A stretch of 8,579 nucleotides of DNA from NCBI GenBank assembly GCA_948762645.1, contig CAQBRY010000016.1, forward strand, positions 14,519-23,097, written 5' to 3'. Below are positions 1 through 7,125 of this stretch, one piece after another. The position numbers and the translations under genes were made by a program. Position 1 is the stretch's first letter. The number at the start of each line of letters is the position of its first letter. The stretch comes from an uncultured Eubacteriales bacterium (lineage in GTDB: Bacteria > Bacillota > Clostridia > Oscillospirales > Acutalibacteraceae). Under the pieces are notes generated by a model. It was given only the letters and a program-made list of their open reading frames with translations, was not told the DNA's origin and searched no databases.

Positions 1-99
1 ACCTGCAAAATGAATATTATTTTCTTTAAGTTCCTCTATCAAACTTTGAATTTTATCTTCGCTTACATATTTTTTAATAATTTCTTGTGCTTTTTCCAT
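1..99 (-). CDS. Partial phage head-region protein (5' end only, possible scaffold)
   Basis: An open reading frame starts with ATG at 99 and runs off the left edge without a stop; 33 codons are visible. An AAGGAG ribosome binding site lies at 114-109, 9 nt before the ATG. The visible peptide begins MEKAQEIIKKYVSEDK and is rich in Lys, Glu and Ile, so it is probably helical and soluble. It is the next gene after the portal/minor-head block, interrupted only by the Rpn-family gene. In SPP1-like phages the scaffolding protein usually sits here, and a charged helical N-terminus suits that, but this is inference from position and composition. No domain can be named. No promoter is evident between the Rpn terminator and this start, so expression probably depends on read-through. 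Confidence 0.7.
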   Translation of the reverse strand, partial: MEKAQEIIKKYVSEDKIQSLIEELKENNIHFAG

Positions 100-195
100 T
101 TTTGTTTACTCCTTTATACGTTTTTTTACGTGCTACGAACACGACTAAAGCTTTCGCCTCTTTTACGTCTAGCCTTTAAAAAGACAAACAAAATA

Positions 196-211
196 CCACC
201 TTCTCAGGTGG
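196..211 (-). terminator. Intrinsic terminator after the Rpn-family gene
   Basis: Read on the minus strand, CCACCT-GAGA-AGGTGG forms a perfect 6-bp stem closed by a GNRA-type tetraloop. A flanking G-T pair (212/195) can add a seventh pair. It is followed by a T-rich stretch (TATTTTGTTTGTCTTTTT, 195-178). It lies about 20 bp beyond the Rpn stop codon, so it would end that gene's transcript. It would also stop late-operon transcription heading for the gene at 99 unless RNA polymerase reads through. Confidence 0.75.
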
Positions 212-232
212 CTGTTTATTCTCAAATTATTT

Positions 233-1096
233 TTATATTAATTTATCTATTTCTTCTAAAGTTAAACCTGTATATCTCTTTATTTTTTCTATCGGTTCCT
301 TATCCAGTATCATATTTTTCGCTATCTCAATTTTTTCGCTTTGTTTGCCTTTTTCCATGCCTTTTTCCATGCCTTTTTCTATACCTTTTTCCATACCCTG
401 GTTATATTTTTCCTCGTTAATAGCCAACTCATTTTGGAGATACATTTCTCTTTGTTGTGCATCGTGCCTTACAGCTTCGTCTTTGCTTAAATCCTGCAAT
501 GCTTCATAAGCCTTTTCTATCTCTGGATTTTCCTGAGCCAACATTTCCATTTCCTCCTTGTCATTGGTTTTTATAAATCTTAACCAATCCCAAAGGTGTG
601 TACCGTCATCATTGTTTGGAAGTTTTTTTAGTTCCAATAAATCAACTTCCAAAAGGTCGGTAAACATTGAATTGTCTTTCTCATCTCTCATATTGTACTT
701 ATGGAAATATCTGTTATCTTTTTTTACGTTATGTTCGGCAGCGATTATTATACTTACACTTTTTTTAATGTCTTTATACTTAAATCCCTCACAGCTTTGG
801 TCTTTAACCATGTTCGCAAGATACACGATTATTCTTTGTTCTAAAATCGGTGTGCGTTTAACCTGCATTTCTACGTCTATTATATTTGACTTTGTTTTAA
901 CTTTAATGTCTAAAATATATTCTCCGTCAAGTGCAGAGCCTTTTCTTGTATGAGTATCAACAAATTCCAAATTTTCAAATTCTTCGTCTGGAATATTTAA
1001 AATGCATTTTAAAAAATCTATCATGCAACTTTTATTTCTGGTAAAAAGTTCTTTAAAGACTTTGTCATTGGTTTTGCTTAGCAATTCATGCTCCAT
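233..1096 (-). CDS. Rpn family / PD-(D/E)XK nuclease-transposase family protein (PDDEXK_2)
   Basis: A 287-aa protein with an ATG at 1096 and a GGAGG site at 1108-1104, 7 nt away. The N-terminal part matches the Rpn/PDDEXK_2 nuclease family: a TNDKVFKELF opening (residues 9-18), then a core with LDI (D63) and DVEMQ (E76-x-Q78), the usual family variant of the PD-(D/E)XK active site. Family members cut DNA and have been linked to recombination and to anti-phage defence. The C-terminal tail has four near-identical GMEK-type tetrapeptides (234-249) and then a helical IEKIKRYTGLTLEEIDKL end, a tail often seen in this family. The gene sits inside the head gene run but has its own promoter (1137-1165) and terminator (196-211), and its length is normal for the family. 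It is therefore probably intact and independently expressed, as an accessory (moron) gene. The biological role here is unknown. Confidence 0.9.
   Translation of the reverse strand: MEHELLSKTNDKVFKELFTRNKSCMIDFLKCILNIPDEEFENLEFVDTHTRKGSALDGEYILDIKVKTKSNIIDVEMQVKRTPILEQRIIVYLANMVKDQSCEGFKYKDIKKSVSIIIAAEHNVKKDNRYFHKYNMRDEKDNSMFTDLLEVDLLELKKLPNNDDGTHLWDWLRFIKTNDKEEMEMLAQENPEIEKAYEALQDLSKDEAVRHDAQQREMYLQNELAINEEKYNQGMEKGIEKGMEKGMEKGKQSEKIEIAKNMILDKEPIEKIKRYTGLTLEEIDKLI
348..395. repeat. Four tandem 12-bp repeats inside the Rpn-family gene
   Basis: Four consecutive units of 12 bp, consensus CCTTTTTCCATG on the plus strand (348-359, 360-371, 372-383, 384-395), differ only at the last few bases. They encode the G-M/I-E-K tetrapeptides of the C-terminal tail. 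Since 12 bp is four codons, copy number can change by slippage without breaking the frame. Confidence 0.9.
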
Positions 1097-1136
1097 ATAG
1101 AATCCTCCATTGTTTATTATTACCCCTTATACTTGT

Positions 1137-1165
1137 ATTATACTATATTTACCATTAAAAACCAA
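1137..1165 (-). promoter_or_regulatory. Sigma-A-type promoter of the Rpn-family gene
   Basis: On the minus strand there is a -35 TTGGTT (1165-1160), a 17-bp spacer and a perfect -10 TATAAT (1142-1137). The ATG is about 40 nt downstream. It lies entirely in the 87-bp gap between the minor head gene and the Rpn gene. The -10 region shares the 14-mer AAATATAGTATAAT with the strong promoter at 8166-8194. Confidence 0.7.
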
Positions 1166-1183
1166 TGTTCTATTAGTAAATCC

Positions 1184-2119
1184 TCAATGTTTCAGATACT
1201 CTTTTTTCCAGTTTTGATAAGTTTTATATGGAATAATTTCTCCTGTCAGATTATCTTTCCTTGTAGAATTTTTATCGCCTAAATCCCATCTCGGAATACT
1301 TGAAAGTCTACACCTGCAATTAATGTCTTGCTTTGGATCGCCAAACTGGTGAGGTGCGAAAACATCTCCTGCATTACTTTTAAAACATTCATTATATTCT
1401 ACTACTTGCCCATCAAGTTCCAAATGTGTTTGACGTGTTCTTGTATCGAGCGTAGCGTCCCAACGCTTTAATAAATCCGCACCTTCTGAAATACTTGCTT
1501 TCATACTGTCAATTTGTGCTTGAGTTGATACTCTGCCACCCTCAGTCCTCGCAATTCTATATGCGTTATTAAAGCTAATTTCCGCTATTTTAGATACGTT
1601 TCTTGCTATTTCGGAATAACTATTACCCTGTGCAATTCCTCTTGAAATTTCGGCAATTACAAGCCTTTTAAGACTATCTATATCAGCATACAATCTCTCT
1701 GAAAATTTTAGTCCCGCTGTCTTGGTTTTTATTGCCTTTACAAGTAACTTTGCATTTATAGGTGTGTATACTGGTATTTTATAAAATTTTTGGAGTATAA
1801 AAACATCCCCAAGAAAACTATCATCATACACACTTTGCAAAAATTTAGTTACCGTGGTTATATTTCTTTGTCTGAGCAAATCAAGACTTACATTAATTTG
1901 AGATTGCAATAATTCTTGATATTCAAGCTGGTATATTTTGGAATTGATTAAACTTTGTTCTGCTTTTGTTATTTCTAATTCCTTTATCCTCTGCCTAAGT
2001 TCTTTAATTGTGATTTTTACATCTGCTAAGGCTCTACTGTAAGCTGACTCAAGATTTTTAAGCATTTTTTCTTCATGCTTTAAAAGAAGTTTATCTATCT
2101 GCTTTTCATATTTATTCAA
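1184..2119 (-). CDS. Phage minor head protein (SPP1 gp7 / Mu gpF family head morphogenesis)
   Basis: A 311-aa protein of the phage head morphogenesis family (SPP1 gp7, Mu F). Such minor proteins bind the portal and prohead and help bring DNA packaging and ejection components together. The N-terminal third (about 1-110) is charged and probably coiled coil. The family domain is C-terminal: RIARTEGGR (188-196), KRWDATLDTRTRQTHLELDG (218-237) and the closing DINCRCRL (265-272), with the usual CxC pair C268/C270. The start is TTG at 2119, overlapping the portal stop by 4 nt (TTGA), with a GAGGAT site about 8 nt upstream inside the portal gene; translation is probably coupled. The first in-frame ATG is residue 19, which would still leave the domain whole. 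It lies directly after the portal gene, as in SPP1-like phages. Confidence 0.93.
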   Translation of the reverse strand: MNKYEKQIDKLLLKHEEKMLKNLESAYSRALADVKITIKELRQRIKELEITKAEQSLINSKIYQLEYQELLQSQINVSLDLLRQRNITTVTKFLQSVYDDSFLGDVFILQKFYKIPVYTPINAKLLVKAIKTKTAGLKFSERLYADIDSLKRLVIAEISRGIAQGNSYSEIARNVSKIAEISFNNAYRIARTEGGRVSTQAQIDSMKASISEGADLLKRWDATLDTRTRQTHLELDGQVVEYNECFKSNAGDVFAPHQFGDPKQDINCRCRLSSIPRWDLGDKNSTRKDNLTGEIIPYKTYQNWKKEYLKH

Positions 2120-3585
2120 GCTCCATCATCCTCATCTTTAAGGCGGAGTATTTCATCTGAGAGTTCATTTATTGATTTTCTGGTATCAATATTTTCTTGA
2201 ATTTTCGTTTGTACTTCCTCAAAGTCAAGTTCTAAAATACTACAAATTTGTTTAACTATTGTTTCTTCTGGAAGTTTGCCCATTGCGTTTAAAAGAGTGT
2301 TTATCTCTATTTGTTTGGTTTCTGCTTCTACTTTCGCAATTTCTGCATTATCTAGATTATTTGCCATAACATTTCTTGTAAAGTCCAAAACAATATCTTG
2401 TAAGCCATAGCTTGTCGTATATTTTTCATTTATTTCTTCTAAAATTATCTCTAGTATCGGCTGTAAAAAAGATCTTACTCTGCGTTCCATTTTGTCACAT
2501 TTAAGGTCTAAGAGTGCGTATCTGCTCTTAATCACGATATTGGTTATATTTCCGTCACCTGTTTGTGATGAATTAAACCCCATGCCAAAACGATATATAT
2601 TTTTTTCGTCAAGTTCGAGTTTAGCTTTTCTCGCTTCATAGGGGATAGAGATTGTTTTTATATCTAAATCTCCTTGCTCTCCAACTCCGACCATCTTTTT
2701 TACTCTGATATTGTTTTGAAGTTCGTTAAAATCGCTACCTTGAAATCCTTTTACAACGTATATTCCTTCTGCAACATCTTGTAAATTATTTGAAAGTCCG
2801 CAACTCATTAAGTCGTAATCATCAATCAGTGCTTTAATAGGTCTTAAATCGCTGTATTTATCTTCGTTGTTATCAAGTCTGAAAAAGGGAATAAAGCCAA
2901 ATTTACTTCCTTTTATTTTTACATTGTCATTGTCGATTTCTCGCCACATTTTATGGGGTCTTGGATTGATTGGTTTAGACATATCAGAGATTAATTTATT
3001 GTCTTTGATTATATAGTAAAAAGTCTTCTCTTTATTGTACACTTCAACTGCAATAACTTTCTTGTTTTTAATCTCATCAATTCTTTTTGTATAGTAGTTT
3101 ATTACATACTCTGTTTCTTCGTTTAAAGGGTTTATAACCTCAATTATTCTAAGTCCGTCAGCATACTTAAAATGTGTTTTAAAGTCTTTTCCGAGTTGTG
3201 CGTACATATATGAAAAACCTATTTTACTTGCGTTTTCAACCACTTCGGAAAGTTCGGACTTAAAATTATCATCAAAATATGCTTCAAGCTCTTTATTAAG
3301 CTGCTGATGCTCTGAGTATACGTTAAATCCGCTTAAAAGGTAACTTGTTTTTTGATCTATAAGTTCCGTATAAAACGCATGACTTATCTTTATATTACTC
3401 CTTGTGGTATCTTCCACAAGCTGTCCGTCAGAATTAAAGTAAAACACTCTGTAATCCAAAATATCGTGTTTGGCGTTGTAATAATCTTTGCCTTTCTTTG
3501 CTCGTCTTTTAGTTTTACTGCCCAAATCATTATTGATAATCTTTTTAATGTTTTGTTCTACCATGCACTCTTCAAATATATTCAT
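2116..3585 (-). CDS. Phage portal protein, SPP1 gp6 family
   Basis: A 489-aa protein close in length to SPP1 gp6 (about 500 aa). Portal proteins form the dodecameric ring at one capsid vertex that docks the terminase and lets DNA in and out. Family signatures are YYNAKHDIL near residue 35, the KISHAFYTELIDQKTSYLLSG block (66-86), the GFIPFFRLDNNEDKYSDL segment (230-247), the DDYDLMSCGLSNNLQDVAEGIYVVKG helix and strand (255-280), and a helical KCDKMERRVRSFLQPILEII stem region (362-381). The C-terminal 70 residues are acidic and helical. The ATG at 3585 has an AGAGGAAG ribosome binding site in the 15-nt gap after the terminase stop. It overlaps the minor head gene by 4 nt at its 3' end. Confidence 0.95.
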   Translation of the reverse strand: MNIFEECMVEQNIKKIINNDLGSKTKRRAKKGKDYYNAKHDILDYRVFYFNSDGQLVEDTTRSNIKISHAFYTELIDQKTSYLLSGFNVYSEHQQLNKELEAYFDDNFKSELSEVVENASKIGFSYMYAQLGKDFKTHFKYADGLRIIEVINPLNEETEYVINYYTKRIDEIKNKKVIAVEVYNKEKTFYYIIKDNKLISDMSKPINPRPHKMWREIDNDNVKIKGSKFGFIPFFRLDNNEDKYSDLRPIKALIDDYDLMSCGLSNNLQDVAEGIYVVKGFQGSDFNELQNNIRVKKMVGVGEQGDLDIKTISIPYEARKAKLELDEKNIYRFGMGFNSSQTGDGNITNIVIKSRYALLDLKCDKMERRVRSFLQPILEIILEEINEKYTTSYGLQDIVLDFTRNVMANNLDNAEIAKVEAETKQIEINTLLNAMGKLPEETIVKQICSILELDFEEVQTKIQENIDTRKSINELSDEILRLKDEDDGA

Positions 3586-3600
3586 ATGTTCACTTCCTCT

Positions 3601-4860
3601 CTAATATAGCCATTTTCCTTTGGATATCTGCCTTAAAATACTTGATAAACTGTCTGGGCTGTCATCATGCGGTGCATTTTCTGTATAGTCCAAAATTTCG
3701 TTTATATATTCCGGCGAAGTACACTCTAAAAACGTGATATTCTTCCAATTTTGTCTTAGATATGTGCTTATCTTAATAAATTTGTTCATACTTTCTTGAT
3801 AATTACCTACTATAAAGCCTTTGTTTCTGAGTTCTTTTGCTAAATACCCTTTATCTGCATTTCTTTCGCAATAGATAGTTCCCACTCTGTACATTTTCAT
3901 GTAATTTGAAATGATGTTTAGGCAATCATCTACGTGCTTATCCCACCTCATACCAAACACAATAAATTTATCTTCACATTGTTTTAAGACTGTAAATGCT
4001 GTTCCGTCTGCTCCTCCATAGCTACCGTCAATATGAGCAATTCCTCCAAGTATTAAGTCGTTGTCTTTTGTAAACTTTGGACTTGTAAACATACAGTTTT
4101 CATCTGCAATATGTTTAAGTTCATAGTTTGCACAAAATAAAGAGGGTGACATTGCCCCTCTTATCTGTTCAAGTTTATCTCTTTTTATTAAATTTGTTTG
4201 ATAACAATCATATCTGTGAACATTCGGCATAATGGAAATACAATCCTCTTTATGCCACGGAGTGCCTGTATTTACAATTCTGCCACCTCGATTTTTTATG
4301 TTTTGCAGTTCCATATACGATAATTTCGTAAGTTCTCGCTCTGGTTTACTTATCCTGTCTTTTAGATTTACAACATCGTCAGTAATTACTGTATCAGCGT
4401 GTTTTCCTGTGATTGAGGTTTTTATTCCAAGTCCTAAAATTTGGCTTGTACCCTTAGCACTTGTAGCTAAATTTGTACTTAAATTAAATGCCGATACTTC
4501 CGTAAAAACTAAATCTACACCATAAATTACTTTTACTAAAAATAAATAAAGATGGCTGTTCATAATTTTATATATTTGTCTGATTACCTCTTTAACATCT
4601 GAGTCTGTTTTTCTGAGGATAATAATATTTTTATTCGGTTCTAGTATGAGCATTAAAGCTACTGCAACAGTTAAACAAGTGGTTTTGTAACTTCCCCTAT
4701 GGGCAAGTAATGTGTAATCTTTATTAGTGTTAATCCCCATAATATTTTTCATCCACTCATTATGAAGAAGCGTTAAGTCTTTAAAGCCTATTTTTTGTCC
4801 TATAATGTATGGTTCTTCCGTTATTAAATCAAGGTATTCAAGTTTGCTTAAATCACTCAT
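3601..4860 (-). CDS. terL: Phage terminase large subunit (TerL)
   Basis: A 419-aa motor and nuclease of DNA packaging. The N-terminal ATPase has a Walker A-like loop AHRGSYKTT (53-61) rather than a textbook GxxxxGK(T/S), a Walker B ADTVITDD (155-162; D161, D162) and a coupling motif NTGTPWHKED (197-206). The C-terminal RNase H-fold nuclease shows the acidic triad in order: D278 in AHIDGSYGG, E332 in YCERNADKG, and the D399/D400/D403 group in APHDDSPDSL. All the parts expected for a working two-domain terminase are present. The start ATG at 4860 overlaps the end of the preceding TerS gene by 8 nt, so translation is probably coupled. It acts on concatemeric DNA, docked on the portal encoded next. 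Confidence 0.95.
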   Translation of the reverse strand: MSDLSKLEYLDLITEEPYIIGQKIGFKDLTLLHNEWMKNIMGINTNKDYTLLAHRGSYKTTCLTVAVALMLILEPNKNIIILRKTDSDVKEVIRQIYKIMNSHLYLFLVKVIYGVDLVFTEVSAFNLSTNLATSAKGTSQILGLGIKTSITGKHADTVITDDVVNLKDRISKPERELTKLSYMELQNIKNRGGRIVNTGTPWHKEDCISIMPNVHRYDCYQTNLIKRDKLEQIRGAMSPSLFCANYELKHIADENCMFTSPKFTKDNDLILGGIAHIDGSYGGADGTAFTVLKQCEDKFIVFGMRWDKHVDDCLNIISNYMKMYRVGTIYCERNADKGYLAKELRNKGFIVGNYQESMNKFIKISTYLRQNWKNITFLECTSPEYINEILDYTENAPHDDSPDSLSSILRQISKGKWLY

Positions 4861-5260
4861 TCTTTCTTCGCTTCTTTTTAGAAGATAGATATTCTTGAAT
4901 TTCCAAAATAGTGCTATCCTGTGAAGTTATTTCTATTTTCTCTGCTGGTTTTTCTCCTGCAAGTTCGATTAAATCTTTTAAAACTCGGCTATCTCCTTTT
5001 TTAACTCCTGTGGCGAACACTGATATTACCAAAGCTAAAAGATTGTTTTTATCTTTCTCGCCTTTGTAAATGTCCATTTTATTTACCATTTTTTTAAGTT
5101 CGGGAAGTTTTATTCCTGAATATAGGACATCTTTTATTACCTCTTGTGCGTTCTTTTTTATTTCTCTTTTCTTATTTGCTTTTTTTGCACCCATTGAACC
5201 TAATTTTTTAATTTCTCGAGCTGTTCTCGAGCCGACAGGTATTAAATTTTCATCATTCAC
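4853..5260 (-). CDS. Probable phage terminase small subunit (TerS-like)
   Basis: A basic protein of about 135 aa immediately upstream of TerL. The N-terminal part carries SRTAREIKKLGSMGAKKANKK, a pattern common in small proteins that precede TerL in Firmicute phages; the middle is helical and the C-terminus is very basic (KKKRRKNE). TerS recognises phage DNA and presents it to TerL; here this is inferred from position and composition, since no helix-turn-helix is obvious to me. I chose GTG at 5260 because a GAGGTG ribosome binding site (5272-5267) sits 6 nt before it. GTG codons at 5269 and 5266 in the same frame would overlap that site. The start overlaps the end of the membrane-protein gene by 8 nt, and the 3' end overlaps TerL by 8 nt. 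Confidence 0.75.
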   Translation of the reverse strand: MNDENLIPVGSRTAREIKKLGSMGAKKANKKREIKKNAQEVIKDVLYSGIKLPELKKMVNKMDIYKGEKDKNNLLALVISVFATGVKKGDSRVLKDLIELAGEKPAEKIEITSQDSTILEIQEYLSSKKKRRKNE

Positions 5261-5516
5261 ACGCACCACCTCTTTTTATTTTGTCTTTTATTTGCCATTG
5301 ATAAATTCCCCATAAAGCAAAAAGCAGTTGCGTTAAATCTAAAAACGCCCTGCCATAAATTCTATTGTATATATCTAAAGCCATCCATAAAATTTCACTT
5401 ACCGACCATATATAAAAACATATCACTTTTTTCTTGACGTTAAACACATTCCCTAAAAGTTCAAAAATCGCCAAATACCATGTTACATCTTTCAATATCA
5501 TAAATATATCCACCAT
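5253..5516 (-). CDS. Small PnuC-like phage membrane protein
   Basis: An 87-aa hydrophobic protein with about three membrane segments (around residues 8-26, 31-48 and 57-75). The pattern of Lys/Asn breaks, the IWSVSEILWMALDIYN segment and the ALWGIYQWQIK end recall small phage proteins related to part of the PnuC nicotinamide mononucleotide transporter fold. Full PnuC is more than twice as long, so transport activity should not be assumed. The ATG at 5516 begins one base after the radical SAM stop and has no good ribosome binding site of its own. ATG at 5501 (82 aa) has GGTGGA 7 nt upstream and is a serious alternative start. Its place between a radical SAM gene and TerS suggests co-translation but gives no function. 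Confidence 0.75.
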   Translation of the reverse strand: MVDIFMILKDVTWYLAIFELLGNVFNVKKKVICFYIWSVSEILWMALDIYNRIYGRAFLDLTQLLFALWGIYQWQIKDKIKRGGACE

Positions 5517-5517
5517 T

Positions 5518-6543
5518 TTATCTATTATTTATTCCAAAAATACTATTTATAAAATCTTGACTATTAGAAAAATACCATTTCATAGCTTCTTCAAAACTTG
5601 CTTCACCAAAAAATTTATTGTAAACAGAGGTCTGTTTAAGTGCTTTAAAACATGACCCTGTGCCTTTTGTTTGTTGAGCTTTTGAGGAGATAACTTTATT
5701 TTTATCGTTTATAATATGATTTAAGTTATATGTATTAGGCATAAAACCTTTTAATCCGTCAATACCACAACACGTCAAACTATCTCCCATGCTTCTTAGT
5801 CTATTTTCGCCTGAGTAAAATTTAAGTCCTAAACGGTGTGCCTCGTCTTTTAACTTTTCAAAGTCTGCCTTTAAACGCTCGTAAGGATATGCAAAGTCTC
5901 CTCCGACTTTTATTAGTCCTTGTTTGCGTTTCTGAAACTTCATTCCCTCTACAATTACCCCATAAGCTCCAGCATTTTTAAACGAGAATAAATTTTTAAA
6001 AACGTCATCAAAAACCTCACACATATATGGTTGAATTCGGACTATAACCCTTTTTACTCTAGGTGATATTTTCTCAATTATCTTTAATCGCTCATAAAAT
6101 GGAGGAGCACCTTTTTCAATTTTGTCGTATTTATCACAAACTAAAGAAATTTGTACTACCGCATTGCATTTTTCTAGGAGTGATATATATTTTTCATCAC
6201 CGAGCAATTTCCCTTTTGTACTTATTACAAATGGGTATTGGCTTTTTTGAAATATTTTAAGACATTCAAATGTTGACCCCAGTTTGCTTTCTATTGGCTG
6301 TAGTGGATCAGAAAGTCCTCCCCAATGAATTGGGATATTCCAATCACACCAAGAAGTTTCTCGATTTCTTTGCCCGTTTATAAAGTTCAATAAAGCTTTT
6401 TTTCCCTCAAATGCTCCTACTTTATTAAGTTCTTTATTGTTTCTTTGTGTGAAACAATATCTACATCCATGCGTACATCCTTTATAGTTATCAAATCTTA
6501 TAGGTAAATCGCATAAAATACACTGCGAACCACATCTTGGCAT
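5518..6543 (-). CDS. Phage radical SAM protein with extra N-terminal cysteine cluster
   Basis: A 341-aa radical SAM enzyme. The signature CX3CX2C is C23-THG-C27-RY-C30, which would hold the 4Fe-4S cluster that cleaves S-adenosylmethionine. Downstream parts fit the spore photoproduct lyase-like branch: GGLSDPLQPIE (75-85), FVISTKG (105-111), a VVQISLV strand (129-135) and PPFYERLKIIEKI (147-159). Unusually, a second CX3CX2C precedes it (C4-GSQ-C8-IL-C11), and a CC pair occurs late (C258, C259, in LTCCGIDG), so a second metal cluster is possible. The substrate is unknown; nucleic acid repair or modification is only a family-based guess. I chose ATG 6543, with GAGGGG 7 nt upstream, over an in-frame TTG at 6558. 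It starts one base after the ParB-like stop. Confidence 0.9.
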   Translation of the reverse strand: MPRCGSQCILCDLPIRFDNYKGCTHGCRYCFTQRNNKELNKVGAFEGKKALLNFINGQRNRETSWCDWNIPIHWGGLSDPLQPIESKLGSTFECLKIFQKSQYPFVISTKGKLLGDEKYISLLEKCNAVVQISLVCDKYDKIEKGAPPFYERLKIIEKISPRVKRVIVRIQPYMCEVFDDVFKNLFSFKNAGAYGVIVEGMKFQKRKQGLIKVGGDFAYPYERLKADFEKLKDEAHRLGLKFYSGENRLRSMGDSLTCCGIDGLKGFMPNTYNLNHIINDKNKVISSKAQQTKGTGSCFKALKQTSVYNKFFGEASFEEAMKWYFSNSQDFINSIFGINNR

Positions 6544-6544
6544 A

Positions 6545-7123
6545 TTACTTCCCCTCAACCCAATTTATAATTTTATTAACAATATCTTCTTTTCCGTTTT
6601 TACTTATATAATCTTTAATGAGTTGCTCTTTATCTTTAGGAAATACAAAAGTCATTGAAAAAAATTCATTCAATATATTCTTATTGTTAAAGTCGTTTTC
6701 TTCTAAATCATCTATGAAATTTTCCGTATTGTCGTTTAGAATATAGTCTAATTCAAAATCCAAAAATCCTAACTCTTTTAAATTGAAGCCAAAGTCTTGT
6801 AACTCTATTAATTCTTCTTTTAATAAATCGTTATCCCAGCTTGATTTTTCATGTAATTTGTTGTCAGCTATCCTATACCCTTTTATTTGTTTGTCTGTTA
6901 AATTTTCGGTTCTTACACATGGTACGTTTTTAAAACCTAATTCTTTAACTGCTAAATACCTCGTGTGTCCACTGGCTATTACATTATCTTTATTAATAAC
7001 AATAGGGACTAAAAATCCATACTTTTTAATTGAGTTTGCCACATATTTAACTGCTTTATCGTTAATTCTTGGATTATTACCATATACTTTGATTTTATCT
7101 ATATCAATTTCTTCTATCTGCAT
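6545..7123 (-). CDS. ParB N-terminal-domain (ParB/Srx-like) phage protein
   Basis: A 192-aa protein whose N-terminal 90 residues are a ParB/sulfiredoxin-like domain: YGNNPRIND (14-22), NSIKKYGFLVPIVI (30-43), then VIASGHTRYLAVKELGF (48-64) with GHTR (52-55) at the nucleotide-binding box that reads GxRR in true ParB, and the DNKLHEKSSWD segment near 90. Phages often carry such a domain alone or fused to a DNA methyltransferase; no methylase is present here. The C-terminal half is acidic (residues about 125-150) and then ends in FSMTFVFPKDKEQLIKDYI and a short basic tail. The role is unknown; DNA binding or nuclease activity is possible. I start at ATG 7123, with AAGGTGG about 8 nt upstream, not at 7159, which lies inside the previous gene. 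Confidence 0.88.
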   Translation of the reverse strand: MQIEEIDIDKIKVYGNNPRINDKAVKYVANSIKKYGFLVPIVINKDNVIASGHTRYLAVKELGFKNVPCVRTENLTDKQIKGYRIADNKLHEKSSWDNDLLKEELIELQDFGFNLKELGFLDFELDYILNDNTENFIDDLEENDFNNKNILNEFFSMTFVFPKDKEQLIKDYISKNGKEDIVNKIINWVEGK

Positions 7124-7125
7124 TA

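Noticed and set aside
121..176. A promoter for the left-edge gene between the Rpn terminator and its start.
   Set aside because: The stretch is relatively GC-mixed with ACGT-type short palindromes, and no -10/-35 pair with proper spacing was found.
233..1096. The Rpn-family gene as an active insertion sequence transposase.
   Set aside because: No terminal inverted repeats or target-site duplications are visible around it; a promoter-gene-terminator moron fits the flanks better.
5253..5516. A functional nicotinamide mononucleotide transporter.
   Set aside because: The protein has about three membrane segments against the seven or so of PnuC; only a fold-level resemblance can be claimed.
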